NCBI GenBank assembly: GCA_022451485.1
Contig: JAKUQS010000006.1
Coordinates: 87,648 to 151,647, forward strand
Origin: Gammaproteobacteria bacterium
Lineage (GTDB): Bacteria > Pseudomonadota > Gammaproteobacteria > Arenicellales > UBA868
Direction: 5' to 3'
Length of the DNA stretch: 64,000 bases
Shown: positions 26,402 to 36,167 of the stretch, piece by piece
Position numbering within the stretch: position 1 is the first letter of the stretch
Layout of the letters: each line of letters starts with the position of its first letter
Notes under the pieces: generated by a model
What the model was told of the DNA's origin: nothing
The model's database searches: none
What the model saw: the letters and a program-made list of their open reading frames with translations, nothing else
Program-made: the position numbers and the translations under genes

Positions 26402-27943
26402 TCAAATCACCGCATCAATCAGAGTAGGGCCCGGGCGGGCAAATGACTGTCCTAATGCCTGATTAAACTCGTCAGCCGTGGTCGCTCGAACAGCTTCGAC
26501 ACCCAAACCACGCGCTAAGCCGAGCCAATCGAGCGTCGGTCGATCGAGGTCAAACATATCTTTCGCTTTCTGGCCTGGCTGGGCACCGACATTTCGGAGT
26601 TCGCCATGGAGAATGGCGTATGAACGGTTGTCGTAGATGACTGTCGTGACATCGAGGTTTTCTCTCGCCTGAGTCCACAATGCCTGCAACGTATACATAG
26701 CGCTACCATCTCCCGATAAACACAAAACCCGCCGATCGGGACAAGCGATCGCAGCACCAGTCGCTTCAGGTAACGCCCTGCCGATTGCGCCACCGGTACC
26801 GAATAACCAGTCGTGCGGAGGACAACCTCTGGTATAGGGATGTAACGCCCGCCCGGAGGTGACGGACTCATCCGAAATGATCGCATTCTCCGGGAGAAGA
26901 TGACCAATAGCCGCACCGATAGCATCAATATTCAATTCTCCGCCTTTCAGATCTGGCCGATCCAACTCCTGCTTGTCGCCCTTAGTCGGGGTGGCACCCA
27001 CTCGTTCGGCCAAGCGCGATACTGCGTCATGAATATTTTCGTGACTGCTGACAAGTCTATGCACCTTACAATCGTCAGGGATTAACAGGCTTGGTAGATT
27101 CGGATACGCAAAGAATGCAACCGGTGTCTTTCCACCAATAATAATCACGTGTTGCAGGTGTTTTGTCACTTCGAGGGCCTGCCCAACCACATACGGGATT
27201 CGCTCAACCGTGACTCGTCCTGCACCTCTCTCATGTCGCGCCGACGGAAAATCAGCACGGACCTCTACCCCGCACTGCCTTGCGATGGCACCAATATAAG
27301 CCAGTGCATCCGCTCGAAGCCCCTTGCCCCCAACCACAAGCATCGTCGGCTCATTAAGCTCCAGGACTCTCGCACACGCCTCGATGACCTCGTCACTGAC
27401 ACAGGCGGGCGCCTCCACTGCAAGTGGCTTAGCGACTGATAGCGTTTCGTTCCAAGCCGTATCAGCCGGCAGGATTAGCGTTGAAATACCGCCCGGTGGC
27501 TCCATCGCGGCGCGAACTGCCGCCGCTGCATCGTTGCCGATGTCATCCGCAGAACGGGACGTTCTGACCCAGTCGGAAACTGGACCGGCAATGCCTTCAA
27601 TATCTGCCGTTAGGGGTGCATCATGTTTCACATGGTATGTAGCATGTTCCCCGACAACATTAACGATAGGAGTATTCGCCTTACGCGCATTGTGAAGATT
27701 AGCCAACCCATTTCCGAGACCCGGACCCAGATGGAGCAACGTTGCTGCTGGGCGATCAAGCATGCGCCCATATCCGTCAGCGGCCCCAGTGACGACGCCC
27801 TCAAACAAACCCAAGACACATCGCATGCCATCTACTTGGTCGAGTGCAGCGCAAAAGTGCATCTCCGACGTCCCGGGGTTCGTGAAACACACGTCAACGT
27901 CGCAGGCCAACAAGCTACGCACCAATGATTCCGCCCCGTTCAT
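26402..27943 (-). CDS. Thiamine-diphosphate-dependent enzyme, acetolactate synthase-like
   Basis: 513-residue ThDP enzyme. The cofactor-activating Glu is in LGLFEGVVTGAADGYGRM, and the ThDP/Mg motif GDGSAMYTLQALWTQARENL...DNRSYAI gives the GDG-x-N pattern near residues 420-450. It matches the stand-alone 'acetolactate synthase large subunit-like' group, which also includes benzoylformate-decarboxylase-like 2-ketoacid decarboxylases. No small ilvN-type subunit is encoded next to it, so a 2-ketoacid decarboxylase or carboligase role in catabolism is more likely than isoleucine/valine synthesis. It is divergent from the SDR gene at 28100. Confidence 0.87.
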   Translation of the reverse strand: MNGAESLVRSLLACDVDVCFTNPGTSEMHFCAALDQVDGMRCVLGLFEGVVTGAADGYGRMLDRPAATLLHLGPGLGNGLANLHNARKANTPIVNVVGEHATYHVKHDAPLTADIEGIAGPVSDWVRTSRSADDIGNDAAAAVRAAMEPPGGISTLILPADTAWNETLSVAKPLAVEAPACVSDEVIEACARVLELNEPTMLVVGGKGLRADALAYIGAIARQCGVEVRADFPSARHERGAGRVTVERIPYVVGQALEVTKHLQHVIIIGGKTPVAFFAYPNLPSLLIPDDCKVHRLVSSHENIHDAVSRLAERVGATPTKGDKQELDRPDLKGGELNIDAIGAAIGHLLPENAIISDESVTSGRALHPYTRGCPPHDWLFGTGGAIGRALPEATGAAIACPDRRVLCLSGDGSAMYTLQALWTQARENLDVTTVIYDNRSYAILHGELRNVGAQPGQKAKDMFDLDRPTLDWLGLARGLGVEAVRATTADEFNQALGQSFARPGPTLIDAVI

Positions 27944-28099
27944 AGGCTCTTTTCCCTTAATGAATTAGTGATGTGGGTCATTTTTTGCTATCCGATAGTC
28001 GACAGTGTTCTCGAAGGAAGCCGACGAGGTGTCCCGGTGTAGATTAATCAGCCTTTAGTCGGCACAATCGATTATAGGAAATGTTTTCGGGCTCATATT

Positions 28100-28801
28100 A
28101 TGACAAAACCCCTGTGCGTTGTTGTTGGCGTCGGACCTGGCAACGGCGCATCCTTTACCAGACGTTTCTTACGGGATGGTTATCGGGTTGCTGTGCTGGC
28201 TCGCGATTCAACTTACCTCGAGAGTTTGTCGACGTCTTTGTCAGAGTGTTATCCCTTTCCCTGCGATGTCCGTAATACGGAAGAACTTAACGGAACTCTC
28301 ACCAGCCTAACAGAACGTCTTGGACCCACTTCAGTCCTGATCTACAACGCTGGCGCGGGTGAATGGCGTTCGCCCGAAGAGACAACGGTCGAAGGCTTTG
28401 AATCATCTTGGCGAACAAATGCACTCGGCCTACTGGTTTGTTCCCAAGCTGTACTACAGGATATGAAGGCCCAAGGCCACGGGAATATTGTGGTAATAGG
28501 TGCCACGGCCTCGAAGCGGGGGGGCGCCACCTCAACCGCTTTTGCTTCAGCGAAGGCGGCACAACGGAGCCTGGCCCAGTCATTAGCCCGTCGACTAGGA
28601 CCCGCAGGCATACATGTCAGTCATCTTGTTATTGACGGCATCATCGACTTGCCCCGGACTCGCGCCAAACGGCCGGATACACCGGACGACTTCTATCTCC
28701 AACCCGATGACATTGCTGATACCGTTGCGCAAATTACACAACAACCCCGATCGGCGTGGACATTTGAGGTGGATCTAAGACCTTATAAGGAAAAATGGTG
28801 A
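28100..28801 (+). CDS. SDR-family protein with Phe in place of the catalytic Tyr
   Basis: 233-residue Rossmann protein of the short-chain dehydrogenase family. The nucleotide loop is VGVGPGNGASFTRRF (variant of GxxxGxG), NAG appears as YNAGAGEW, and the active-site strand is IGATASKRGG. The usual YxxxK reads F148-A-S-A-K152, so the proton-donating Tyr is missing while Lys stays. Related SDR-like proteins with FAxAK are common, and their chemistry is little known; redox activity should not be assumed. It lies 35 bases before an amidase on the same strand. No strong ribosome site is seen. Confidence 0.8.
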   Translation: MTKPLCVVVGVGPGNGASFTRRFLRDGYRVAVLARDSTYLESLSTSLSECYPFPCDVRNTEELNGTLTSLTERLGPTSVLIYNAGAGEWRSPEETTVEGFESSWRTNALGLLVCSQAVLQDMKAQGHGNIVVIGATASKRGGATSTAFASAKAAQRSLAQSLARRLGPAGIHVSHLVIDGIIDLPRTRAKRPDTPDDFYLQPDDIADTVAQITQQPRSAWTFEVDLRPYKEKW

Positions 28802-28836
28802 ACTAAAACATTGCCTCACCTCTTTACTGCATCAAG

Positions 28837-30297
28837 ATGACACGTCAATCCATACTGCTCAATACCGCGCTCGAACAGGGCGAACTGATTCGGTCTGGGC
28901 ATATCAGCGCAAGAGAATTGCTCGAATTGCATGTTCGACAATATGAAAACCACCATGAACGCATCAACGCAGTCGTCTTCACCTGCCTAGAGAAAGCGAG
29001 AGAAGTCGCTACCCGATTGGACGACGAACTCACACAGGGGCGCGTTCGCGGGCCCCTACATGGTGTCACCATGACGGTAAAAGACAGCTATGATCTGGTT
29101 GATACTCCTAGCACCTGGGGCATCCCCGAGCTCCGGGACAATCTTGCCAAATCGGATTCCATTGCAGTAGAGCGTCTGAAGAATGCGGGTTTGGTAATTT
29201 ATGGCAAAACAAACGTTCCGTACCGGATTGCTGACTGGCAATCCTTCAACGCCATTTATGGCACTACCAACAATCCTTGGAACCTCGAGCGCACTCCCGG
29301 GGGGTCCTCCGGGGGTGCCGCCGCGGCCCTCGCCACCTCAATGTCATCACTCGAGATTGGCAGCGATATTGGCGCCTCTATACGGAATCCAGCTCACTAT
29401 TGCGGACTGTTCGGACACAACCCATCATATGGAATCGTTCCCCTGCACGGACATCAACCACCGGGCAACGAAGCATTTCTTGATCTGCTCGTGGGTGGAC
29501 CGCTGGCCCGAAGCACAGCTGACCTGAAAGTAGCCCTCGACATCCTGGCTGGAGCAGGCGGCCATGACGCCAAAGCATGGCATCTCAAACTGCCGCCCGC
29601 CCGCAAAAATAACCTCAAAACGTTTCGCATTGCGGCAATGCTCGAAAGCCCGGTCTGCGCCCAGGACGATACGCTGACACAACAACTGCACTCGACATTA
29701 GACCGATTAAGGTCAGCAGGTGCCAATATCTCCGAAGTCGCACGACCCCATTTTGATTTCAAGGAATACCACGACCTCTATCTTTTATTACTACGAGCGG
29801 CAACCGGTACTGTATTGTCCGAGACTGAATTTCACGATCATCTCGAGGGAGCGCGTGTGCGTCCTGCGACAGACACTAGTTACCGCGCTCAAATAGAGCG
29901 TGGCGTCAGTCTTTACTATCGAAAATGGTGGCATCTTCATAATCAACGGGAAAAGCACCGCATTGAATGGAAACGTTTTTTTAGTGACTACGATATTCTA
30001 TTGTGTCCAGTGGCCGCATCAACGGCCTTTCCGCATGACCAAGAGGGAGAACGTCCGGATCGGACTATCATAATCAACGGAAAACCAGAAAGCGTCGTTG
30101 ACCAACTATTTTGGGCAGGCATTACTACGCTAGCCTATCTCCCCTCCACTGTTATCCCAACAGGCGTAGCTTCCGACGGTCTTCCGTGTGGCTTGCAAAT
30201 CATTACAGATTATCTTGAAGACCATACCGCATTGGAATTCGCTGGCCTCGCAGAACAAATTCTGGGCGGGTTCACTCCACCAAACGGCTACCACTAA
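28837..30297 (+). CDS. Amidase (amidase signature family)
   Basis: 486-residue amidase with K82 (MTVKDSYD), cis-Ser S157 (GGSSGG) and nucleophile S181 (GSDIGASIRNPA), the last with Ala replacing the usual first Gly of GGS. It hydrolyses a linear amide. It differs strongly from the amidase at 19979, so the two should have different substrates. It is likely co-transcribed with the SDR-like gene 35 bases upstream and ends 20 bases from the convergent enolase-superfamily gene. Confidence 0.88.
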   Translation: MTRQSILLNTALEQGELIRSGHISARELLELHVRQYENHHERINAVVFTCLEKAREVATRLDDELTQGRVRGPLHGVTMTVKDSYDLVDTPSTWGIPELRDNLAKSDSIAVERLKNAGLVIYGKTNVPYRIADWQSFNAIYGTTNNPWNLERTPGGSSGGAAAALATSMSSLEIGSDIGASIRNPAHYCGLFGHNPSYGIVPLHGHQPPGNEAFLDLLVGGPLARSTADLKVALDILAGAGGHDAKAWHLKLPPARKNNLKTFRIAAMLESPVCAQDDTLTQQLHSTLDRLRSAGANISEVARPHFDFKEYHDLYLLLLRAATGTVLSETEFHDHLEGARVRPATDTSYRAQIERGVSLYYRKWWHLHNQREKHRIEWKRFFSDYDILLCPVAASTAFPHDQEGERPDRTIIINGKPESVVDQLFWAGITTLAYLPSTVIPTGVASDGLPCGLQIITDYLEDHTALEFAGLAEQILGGFTPPNGYH

Positions 30298-30317
30298 ACT
30301 CGGGTTCGCCTAAATCA

Positions 30318-31526
30318 TCAACCCATGCCACGCCCATAACGTGGGTCGCTCTGATCTGTCGGAGGGTGCGCCGCGATAGCCTCTTCATTCAATTCCGCTC
30401 CCCAACCCGGTCCATCTGGGACGACTAGGCAACCATTTTTAATTTGCGGTGGAACAGTGACAAGGTCGTCCTTCCACGGCACGTCGTCAATATCGATCTC
30501 CATGATACGGAAGTTGGGTATGGCCGCGCAAAAATGGGCGCTCATTAACGTTGACAAATGCCCATAAAAATTATGAGGCGCAACATTAACCTCAAAACTC
30601 TCCGCCAAGGACGCAATCTTTAGAGACTGCCAGATTCCATTCCATGGCACATCAACAATTGCAACGTCCATGGCTTGCGCTTCAAAAAAAGGTCTATAGC
30701 CACGAAGTCCGAACAGCGATTCACATGACGCGATCGGAGTCTTTACACTACCTCTTATCAATGCGAGCGCCGCTGGATCGTATATGTCGATTTCGAACCA
30801 ACCCAGCCCAAGATCATCTAGCGCGCGAGTGACGGATAGGTAACCCTCCGTCTTATAGTTAAAATTGAGATCGAGCAAGATCATAGCGTCCTGCCCCGCC
30901 CCCTCGCGTAATGCTAATAATTGTTCCCGCAGGGCCTGACGAACCTGCCGTGTCGAGTTCAGTTCCGGCCACCCTTCCGTTCTTGCGAAGCCAGGTTGAT
31001 GCATGTGGGGCGCATCATCAAATACAAAAATATTTGTTTTAAGGGCCGAGAAACCACAAGACACAACTTCACGACCCAAATCAACCAGATCATCGAGATT
31101 TGTTATCGGCTCGACTGACATAAATTTCGCTGTATTCGGCAATCGATAACTACCGCAATGCGACCAATATAAATTTAACCGGTCTCGAACAGCGCCTCCT
31201 AGAAGTTCATACACCGGAACATCGAAGGATCGCGCCTTCATATCAACCAACGCATTCTCGATCGCGGCGAGCGCCTGCTGCGCGATACCGCCATGGGCCT
31301 GGCGTGTTCTGGCATATAGTTCTGACATCAAACGCTCATGCGCGAGCGGATTTTTTCCAAGCGCCCATTCCAGCACTCCTTCTATAACTCCACTGAGGCC
31401 TGGACTCCCGTAAGACTCGTTATATTCCGATATTCCAGTCGTTCCGTCCTCGGCTACTAACTTTAGAAAAGAAAATTTTCTCCAACCTGCATCACAATGA
31501 AGTATTTGATAAGCCTCTAGTTTCAT
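30318..31526 (-). CDS. Enolase-superfamily enzyme (mandelate racemase / muconate lactonizing family)
   Basis: 402-residue member with an N-terminal capping domain (KLEAYQI start, IENALVDMKA near residue 89) and a barrel with the Mg ligands D219 (LLDLNF), E245 (WFEIDIYD) and E269 (SCESL). K163 (LKTN) and H318 (APHNFYGH) are in the places of the acid/base residues. Such enzymes abstract the proton next to a carboxylate: sugar-acid dehydration, racemisation or cycloisomerisation. ATG 31526 is chosen because it gives the usual family N terminus; the longer frame adds 13 polar residues. It is divergent from the amidohydrolase at 31640. Confidence 0.87.
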   Translation of the reverse strand: MKLEAYQILHCDAGWRKFSFLKLVAEDGTTGISEYNESYGSPGLSGVIEGVLEWALGKNPLAHERLMSELYARTRQAHGGIAQQALAAIENALVDMKARSFDVPVYELLGGAVRDRLNLYWSHCGSYRLPNTAKFMSVEPITNLDDLVDLGREVVSCGFSALKTNIFVFDDAPHMHQPGFARTEGWPELNSTRQVRQALREQLLALREGAGQDAMILLDLNFNYKTEGYLSVTRALDDLGLGWFEIDIYDPAALALIRGSVKTPIASCESLFGLRGYRPFFEAQAMDVAIVDVPWNGIWQSLKIASLAESFEVNVAPHNFYGHLSTLMSAHFCAAIPNFRIMEIDIDDVPWKDDLVTVPPQIKNGCLVVPDGPGWGAELNEEAIAAHPPTDQSDPRYGRGMG

Positions 31527-31639
31527 TTGTTTACCTGTTTCCTTTTCATTCTGGTGTAGAACCACCCTGAGTTAAGCTGTTATCCTCAACGAATCCAATC
31601 GCTTACTGTACCCGACATCACTAAACGAGGCCTACCGTT

Positions 31640-32779
31640 ATGTACGATCTTCTTCTTCAATCCGGTCGAGTCATCGACCCCGCCAATCAACATGACGGGA
31701 TTATGGATATCGCAATCAAGGACGGCGCTATCGCTGCCGTCGGTGCCTCTATCGATGCGAGCGATGCCACAAACACGCAGGATCTTAGTGATTGTGTCCT
31801 TACACCGGGGCTGATTGACTTGCATACCCATGTTTACTGGGCGGGAACCTCAATCGGAGTTGAGCCTACGCTTTACGCTCATCAGGCCGGTACCACCACC
31901 TTAATCGATGCAGGGACCGCGGGTGCCGCGAACTTTCTTGGCTTTCGAAAACATGTGATTGAGCAGGCGCAGCCACGCATCCTGGCATTTCTCAACATCT
32001 CTTTTCCAGGTATTTACGCCTTCAGCGACTCTGTCATGGTCGGTGAGTGTTCTAATCTAGACTTACTCGAACCCAGGGAATGCCTGGCAATAGCCCGCGA
32101 ACATGCCGACCTCATCGTGGGAATCAAAGTACGGGTTGGACGCGGCGCCAGTGGAGAGCAAGGTATCGCGCCCCTTGATATCGCTTTAGAGGTCGCAGAT
32201 GAGTTAGGGATTCCGGTAATGTGCCATCTAGATCTGCCACCACCGAGTCGCCTAGATGTCGTCAGCCGCCTCAGACGAGGCGATATTCTTACCCACTGCT
32301 TTCGACCTTTTCCAAATTCACCCGCGCACTTACGCACCGCTACCGTACGAGAAGAGATCATTGCCGCCCGCGAACGCGGCGTAATTTTCGATATAGGACA
32401 CGGAAAAGGTTCCTTCGGCTACGCAACAGCCGAGGTCATGCTCCAATCCGGCTTTTCTCCAGACTGTATTTCCAGCGACGTTCACGTTCTAAGCATAGTA
32501 GGGCCTGCCCATGACCAGTTGGTGACCATGTCCAAGTTTCTAGCCCTTGGTATGTCCTTAAATCAGGTAATTACAGCGAGCACGAGTGAACCTGCGAAGG
32601 CCGTTGGGCATCCAGAATTGGGCCATCTGGGAGTGGGGACGCCGGCTGATATTAGTGTATTAAAACTCGAAGAAGGGGAATTCGAGTTTCTTGATGTTGA
32701 GGGAGAAACACGCACTGGCCAAACACAAATTCGCCCGCACCGTTTGATGGTCGGTGGAAAATGGTTAAAGGAGCCCTGA
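31640..32779 (+). CDS. Amidohydrolase/deacetylase-family metallohydrolase
   Basis: 379-residue amidohydrolase-superfamily enzyme related to dihydroorotases and D-aminoacylases. The metal site is visible: HxH at H62/H64 (GLIDLHTHVYW), likely carboxylated bridging K163 (VGIKVRVG), H196 (VMCHLDLP), H219 (LTHCF), and the catalytic Asp in SSDVHVLS. It should cleave an amide or cyclic ester/amide bond. The AGTTTLIDAGTAGAANF segment is typical of the EF_0837-type group, some of which hydrolyse acetyl-hydroxyacids. Divergent from the enolase-superfamily gene and convergent with the aminotransferase gene. Confidence 0.86.
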   Translation: MYDLLLQSGRVIDPANQHDGIMDIAIKDGAIAAVGASIDASDATNTQDLSDCVLTPGLIDLHTHVYWAGTSIGVEPTLYAHQAGTTTLIDAGTAGAANFLGFRKHVIEQAQPRILAFLNISFPGIYAFSDSVMVGECSNLDLLEPRECLAIAREHADLIVGIKVRVGRGASGEQGIAPLDIALEVADELGIPVMCHLDLPPPSRLDVVSRLRRGDILTHCFRPFPNSPAHLRTATVREEIIAARERGVIFDIGHGKGSFGYATAEVMLQSGFSPDCISSDVHVLSIVGPAHDQLVTMSKFLALGMSLNQVITASTSEPAKAVGHPELGHLGVGTPADISVLKLEEGEFEFLDVEGETRTGQTQIRPHRLMVGGKWLKEP

Positions 32780-32797
32780 GGGATATGCACCAGCCCT

Positions 32798-33973
32798 TTA
32801 ATCAGAAATGGCTGATTCCAAGCGGGTAAGCGCGTGATCCAAGGTGTCGATTTTGCTTGCGAAGCACAGGCGCAGCCAACCTTCTTGTTCCGCCCCAAAT
32901 GCACTTCCAGGCACCAGCCCCACCTTGGATGTCCTTACTAGATTTTGGCAAAAAGCAAGGTCATCTTCGATTCCCTCTATCGCGAAAAATGCATAAAACG
33001 CCCCCTTAGGGCATGCAACACGCATCTTCGAATGATGTACAAGCCGTTCGTAAACATAATCACGAGCCGCTTCGTAACGCGCCACCTGTTCCGAAATGAA
33101 ATCCTCGCCATCCCGCAAGGCCGTGATCCCCGCACGCTGCACAAACGTTGACGCACCCGCTACATTGAATTCATTCAGGATTTCTAAGCGTTCTCCCAAG
33201 TGACTCGGCGTCGTCAGCCAACCGAGACGCCACCCTGTCATCGCCCAGGGTTTTGAGAAACTATTAATGACAATCAGACGATCATTCGGTTTTGCATGCT
33301 CGAGAAAAGAAGGTGCATATGGCATGCCATACACAATGCGCGCATAAACTTCATCCGCAACCAACCATAACCCCTTCTGGCGGCAGTACTCGAGCAACTC
33401 CTCCTGTTGCTCGCTCGGCATGACCCACCCAGTTGGGTTACCTGGGGAATTGACAAATATCATTGTGGTATCGTCATCGACCGTATCAAACAAAGCATTC
33501 AGATCGAGTTCCCAGTCATCGTCGCTAAAGTGAAGCGGTACTGAACGAAAGTCGCCACCGAGAATATCTACGGTCCCCTTGACGTTTGGCCATTGAGGGG
33601 TGGGGCAAACAATATTACCCCCGGGCTCTACCAGAAGCTGGTGGGCCAACATCATCGCGCTCATACCGGAGGCGGTCACCGTTATACGATCCACCTCAAT
33701 TTCAACACCATAAAGCTCAGAATTATATTTAGCTAAGGCCTCTCGCAGCTCAGGCACGCCCCGATTCGGGGTATAGAACGTCTCACCATCGGCCAACGCC
33801 TGTACCGCAGCGTCGCGAATAAATTGTGGCGTCTCAACATCGGGCTCTCCAAACCACAACGGAATTACATCGGCTAATCCCATACTCTTATTCGCTACCT
33901 CTCGAATACGTGACACTGGCATTCGCTCGATGGCGGCACGTAACTCTAAATTAGTAGGCACTGTGTTATTCAC
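32798..33973 (-). CDS. PLP-dependent aminotransferase, class I/II
   Basis: Fold-type I aminotransferase of about 391 residues, with WFGEPDVETPQFI near the N terminus, NSPGNPTGWVMP (Asn contacting PLP), and the Schiff-base Lys in SFSKPWAMTGWRLGWL. It moves an amino group between an amino acid and a 2-ketoacid. The frame is open to 34069, but starts there overlap the PhyH gene by 100 bases. GTG 33973 overlaps the PhyH stop as GTGAATAA and is chosen; GTG 33961 is equally possible. It is the last gene of the lar operon by strand and spacing, so its ketoacid may come from the LarA substrate. Confidence 0.87.
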   Translation of the reverse strand: MNNTVPTNLELRAAIERMPVSRIREVANKSMGLADVIPLWFGEPDVETPQFIRDAAVQALADGETFYTPNRGVPELREALAKYNSELYGVEIEVDRITVTASGMSAMMLAHQLLVEPGGNIVCPTPQWPNVKGTVDILGGDFRSVPLHFSDDDWELDLNALFDTVDDDTTMIFVNSPGNPTGWVMPSEQQEELLEYCRQKGLWLVADEVYARIVYGMPYAPSFLEHAKPNDRLIVINSFSKPWAMTGWRLGWLTTPSHLGERLEILNEFNVAGASTFVQRAGITALRDGEDFISEQVARYEAARDYVYERLVHHSKMRVACPKGAFYAFFAIEGIEDDLAFCQNLVRTSKVGLVPGSAFGAEQEGWLRLCFASKIDTLDHALTRLESAISD

Positions 33974-34808
33974 CAGGTCTGGGTTGAGCCACACTCGTCC
34001 GTTTGGAGCCGTGCTGCGAGAAAAAATGTCGAGTGGCATCGGCATGTGTCGCAACCGCTTCTGCATCAAATGCTTTTACCGGCGGTCGCTCCTGCCGAAA
34101 ATGGCGATATTTATCCTCTCCACGCACCAAAGGCGCGCTCACCCGTTCCCCGTGGGTGCATTTAACGTGGGTGGGGATATAGCTAACACCAATACCTATA
34201 CGCCGTTCCTCACTCTTGTTAGGTGCCGATGCATGAACCAAATAGGTATCGTGCAAACTGAAATGTCCGGCGGGAACTTCGAGGAACTCCGCTCTTTTAT
34301 CAGCCCCAACATCAATGAACTGACCATTTGATAAGAGGTTATTTTTCGTCTCACCTTTCGCATGGTGAACCGCTCCCCTACGATGACTGCCGGGAATCAC
34401 CCGCATGCAGCCACTCTCCTCTGTCGCATCCGATAGAGCTATCCATGCCGTCACATGTTCCGGCGGGTCTAAAAAAAAATACGCCGCATCTTGATGCCAG
34501 GAGGTAAAGGACCCATCCCCGGGCTCTTTCAGCCAACAGGTTAAGTGATACACCAGTAAGTTGGGCCCAAGCAGACTTTCGACTGCGTCTAATACCGGTT
34601 CTAACCGAATCAGCTCCTGCATGAAAGGCAACAATAGATGGGTTTTCGCACGAACTTGCCCGGGCATTACCGACAGTAATGCGCCCTGTGATACTTCGAA
34701 ACCCTCAAGCTCTCCCCGAAACCGTAAGACCTCGGCTCCGCTAATGGCTGGAAACGGTCCACCGTAGCCGGCGTCGCGGTAGTCTTGAATCTCTTGTGAT
34801 GTAAGCAT
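33966..34808 (-). CDS. Phytanoyl-CoA dioxygenase (PhyH)-family oxygenase
   Basis: 280-residue Fe(II)/2-oxoglutarate oxygenase with H105 and D107 (SWHQDAAYF), H192 (YLVHASAPN) and the 2-oxoglutarate Arg R203 (ERRIGIG). It hydroxylates an unactivated carbon; PhyH relatives include ectoine hydroxylase and many bacterial enzymes of unknown substrate. It starts 42 bases after the larA stop and its stop overlaps the start of the aminotransferase, so it is placed firmly inside the lar transcript. A 2-hydroxyacid made or used by LarA is the natural candidate substrate or product; this is inference. Confidence 0.88.
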   Translation of the reverse strand: MLTSQEIQDYRDAGYGGPFPAISGAEVLRFRGELEGFEVSQGALLSVMPGQVRAKTHLLLPFMQELIRLEPVLDAVESLLGPNLLVYHLTCWLKEPGDGSFTSWHQDAAYFFLDPPEHVTAWIALSDATEESGCMRVIPGSHRRGAVHHAKGETKNNLLSNGQFIDVGADKRAEFLEVPAGHFSLHDTYLVHASAPNKSEERRIGIGVSYIPTHVKCTHGERVSAPLVRGEDKYRHFRQERPPVKAFDAEAVATHADATRHFFSQHGSKRTSVAQPRPGE

Positions 34809-34850
34809 CAGTTGTCTTTATTTAAAATTTCTGAACTGACTCACTGTAAG

Positions 34851-36158
34851 TCAGGCGGCCGCTTCTAACGTGTCTCGATTGCGATAAATCGGGACAACGT
34901 ACGGTCCCTCGGGAATGACGGCCACCGCCGGATCTCGAAGTTCAGAAACACTAGTCATGACCGCGTCTGTGATAGACCCAATTCGCTCGACACCCGTGAG
35001 GTCGGTGTCTTCTGCTCGAAGACCCGTTGAGTAAAGGCTGATGGAACCTTGCGCCATCGCCTTGAGCTGCATTTGGGTCTGCCACTCATCTACTCGGGCA
35101 CGCGTTTGTTTTCCAATCATTTCCATGAAAGCGTCAGCACCCATTTGTAACAGACGTCCTTGGGATTCAATATACTCGGGAGATCCCAACCCTTCGGATA
35201 TCTCAGAAACGATAATTAACCGCCCCCCCTTACGCAGTGCTCCCAAAGCACCCACCATTCCCTTCACCGTTTGGTAATACGTCTTGTCCAGCGGATATCC
35301 GGCCGAGGTCGTGACCACAGTCGAATACTGTTGATCCATTTCAATCTCGCAATACTTTCGAACAAAATTGACTGCATCTGCGTGGCTTTCCTCTATCTCA
35401 CCAAAATTGATGTACGACAGGCGTCTCGACTCATCAATCACTGTATTAACTGCGAGCGCCCCACCCAGCATTTCGATGATTTCAAGCTGTTCTTCATGAA
35501 GTGGATTACCCTCCAACCGGCAATTTTCAACAAGCGGGTCACCCATAAACCGTGCATTATGAAACGTAGTAATCGTCTCGGCGTGGGCCAAGCCCGGGGC
35601 AATTACTTTTCGGCCCCCCGAATATCCAGCCATGAAATGGGGTTCAACCAATCCTGAAACAATACGAAGATCAGCTTCGACAAATACTTTATCGAGCCTT
35701 ACGGGTGTATTGCGCTTTTTGGTATACCCCACCAATACATGTTGCTGATCGTCCCTCGCATCATGATTAATGATTTCTACGTTTTCCTCGATCCAGGAAT
35801 CACCAATAACCTCGCTAAGTTCACTGCCAATATTCGGCCGGTGCAACCCCGTCGCTATCAATATTTTGATTTGATTTAACTCGACTCCTGCCTGCATCAA
35901 GGTTTCGACTAAGGGTCTAAGAAATGCTCCATTGGGGACTGGTCGAGTGATGTCACAAACCGCGATTGCCACCGATTTAGCATTCCTCGCGATGTTCACA
36001 AGCGACCTGCATGCAATTGGCTCTGCCAACGCATTCGAAACAGCCTGTTCGATATCGTCTAACACCGGCATCACTGGTTTTCGAATAATCGTGGGTACGA
36101 TCGGTTCTGGAAGATTAATCCCAATACCGTTTCGCCCATATTGCAGGTGTATATCCAT
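34851..36158 (-). CDS. larA: Nickel-dependent lactate racemase family enzyme LarA
   Basis: 435-residue LarA. Residues that hold the nickel-pincer nucleotide are at the family positions: H106 (GLHRPN), H174 (EPHFMAGYS), K184 (GGRK, covalent link to the cofactor) and H200 (TTFHN). The DITRPVP motif near residue 69 matches the substrate-binding DxTRP loop. LarA interconverts the two forms of a 2-hydroxyacid (lactate in Lactobacillus; other members use malate, aryl-lactates, hydroxyglutarate or sugar acids). It follows larB by 9 bases at the end of larC-larE-larB, so cofactor and enzyme are made together. Which hydroxyacid it uses is unknown. Confidence 0.93.
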   Translation of the reverse strand: MDIHLQYGRNGIGINLPEPIVPTIIRKPVMPVLDDIEQAVSNALAEPIACRSLVNIARNAKSVAIAVCDITRPVPNGAFLRPLVETLMQAGVELNQIKILIATGLHRPNIGSELSEVIGDSWIEENVEIINHDARDDQQHVLVGYTKKRNTPVRLDKVFVEADLRIVSGLVEPHFMAGYSGGRKVIAPGLAHAETITTFHNARFMGDPLVENCRLEGNPLHEEQLEIIEMLGGALAVNTVIDESRRLSYINFGEIEESHADAVNFVRKYCEIEMDQQYSTVVTTSAGYPLDKTYYQTVKGMVGALGALRKGGRLIIVSEISEGLGSPEYIESQGRLLQMGADAFMEMIGKQTRARVDEWQTQMQLKAMAQGSISLYSTGLRAEDTDLTGVERIGSITDAVMTSVSELRDPAVAVIPEGPYVVPIYRNRDTLEAAA

Positions 36159-36167
36159 TCGATACCT

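Noticed and set aside
33974-34069. Longer start for the aminotransferase
   Set aside because: TTG/ATG starts here would overlap the PhyH gene by about 100 bases, and the added residues do not resemble the family.
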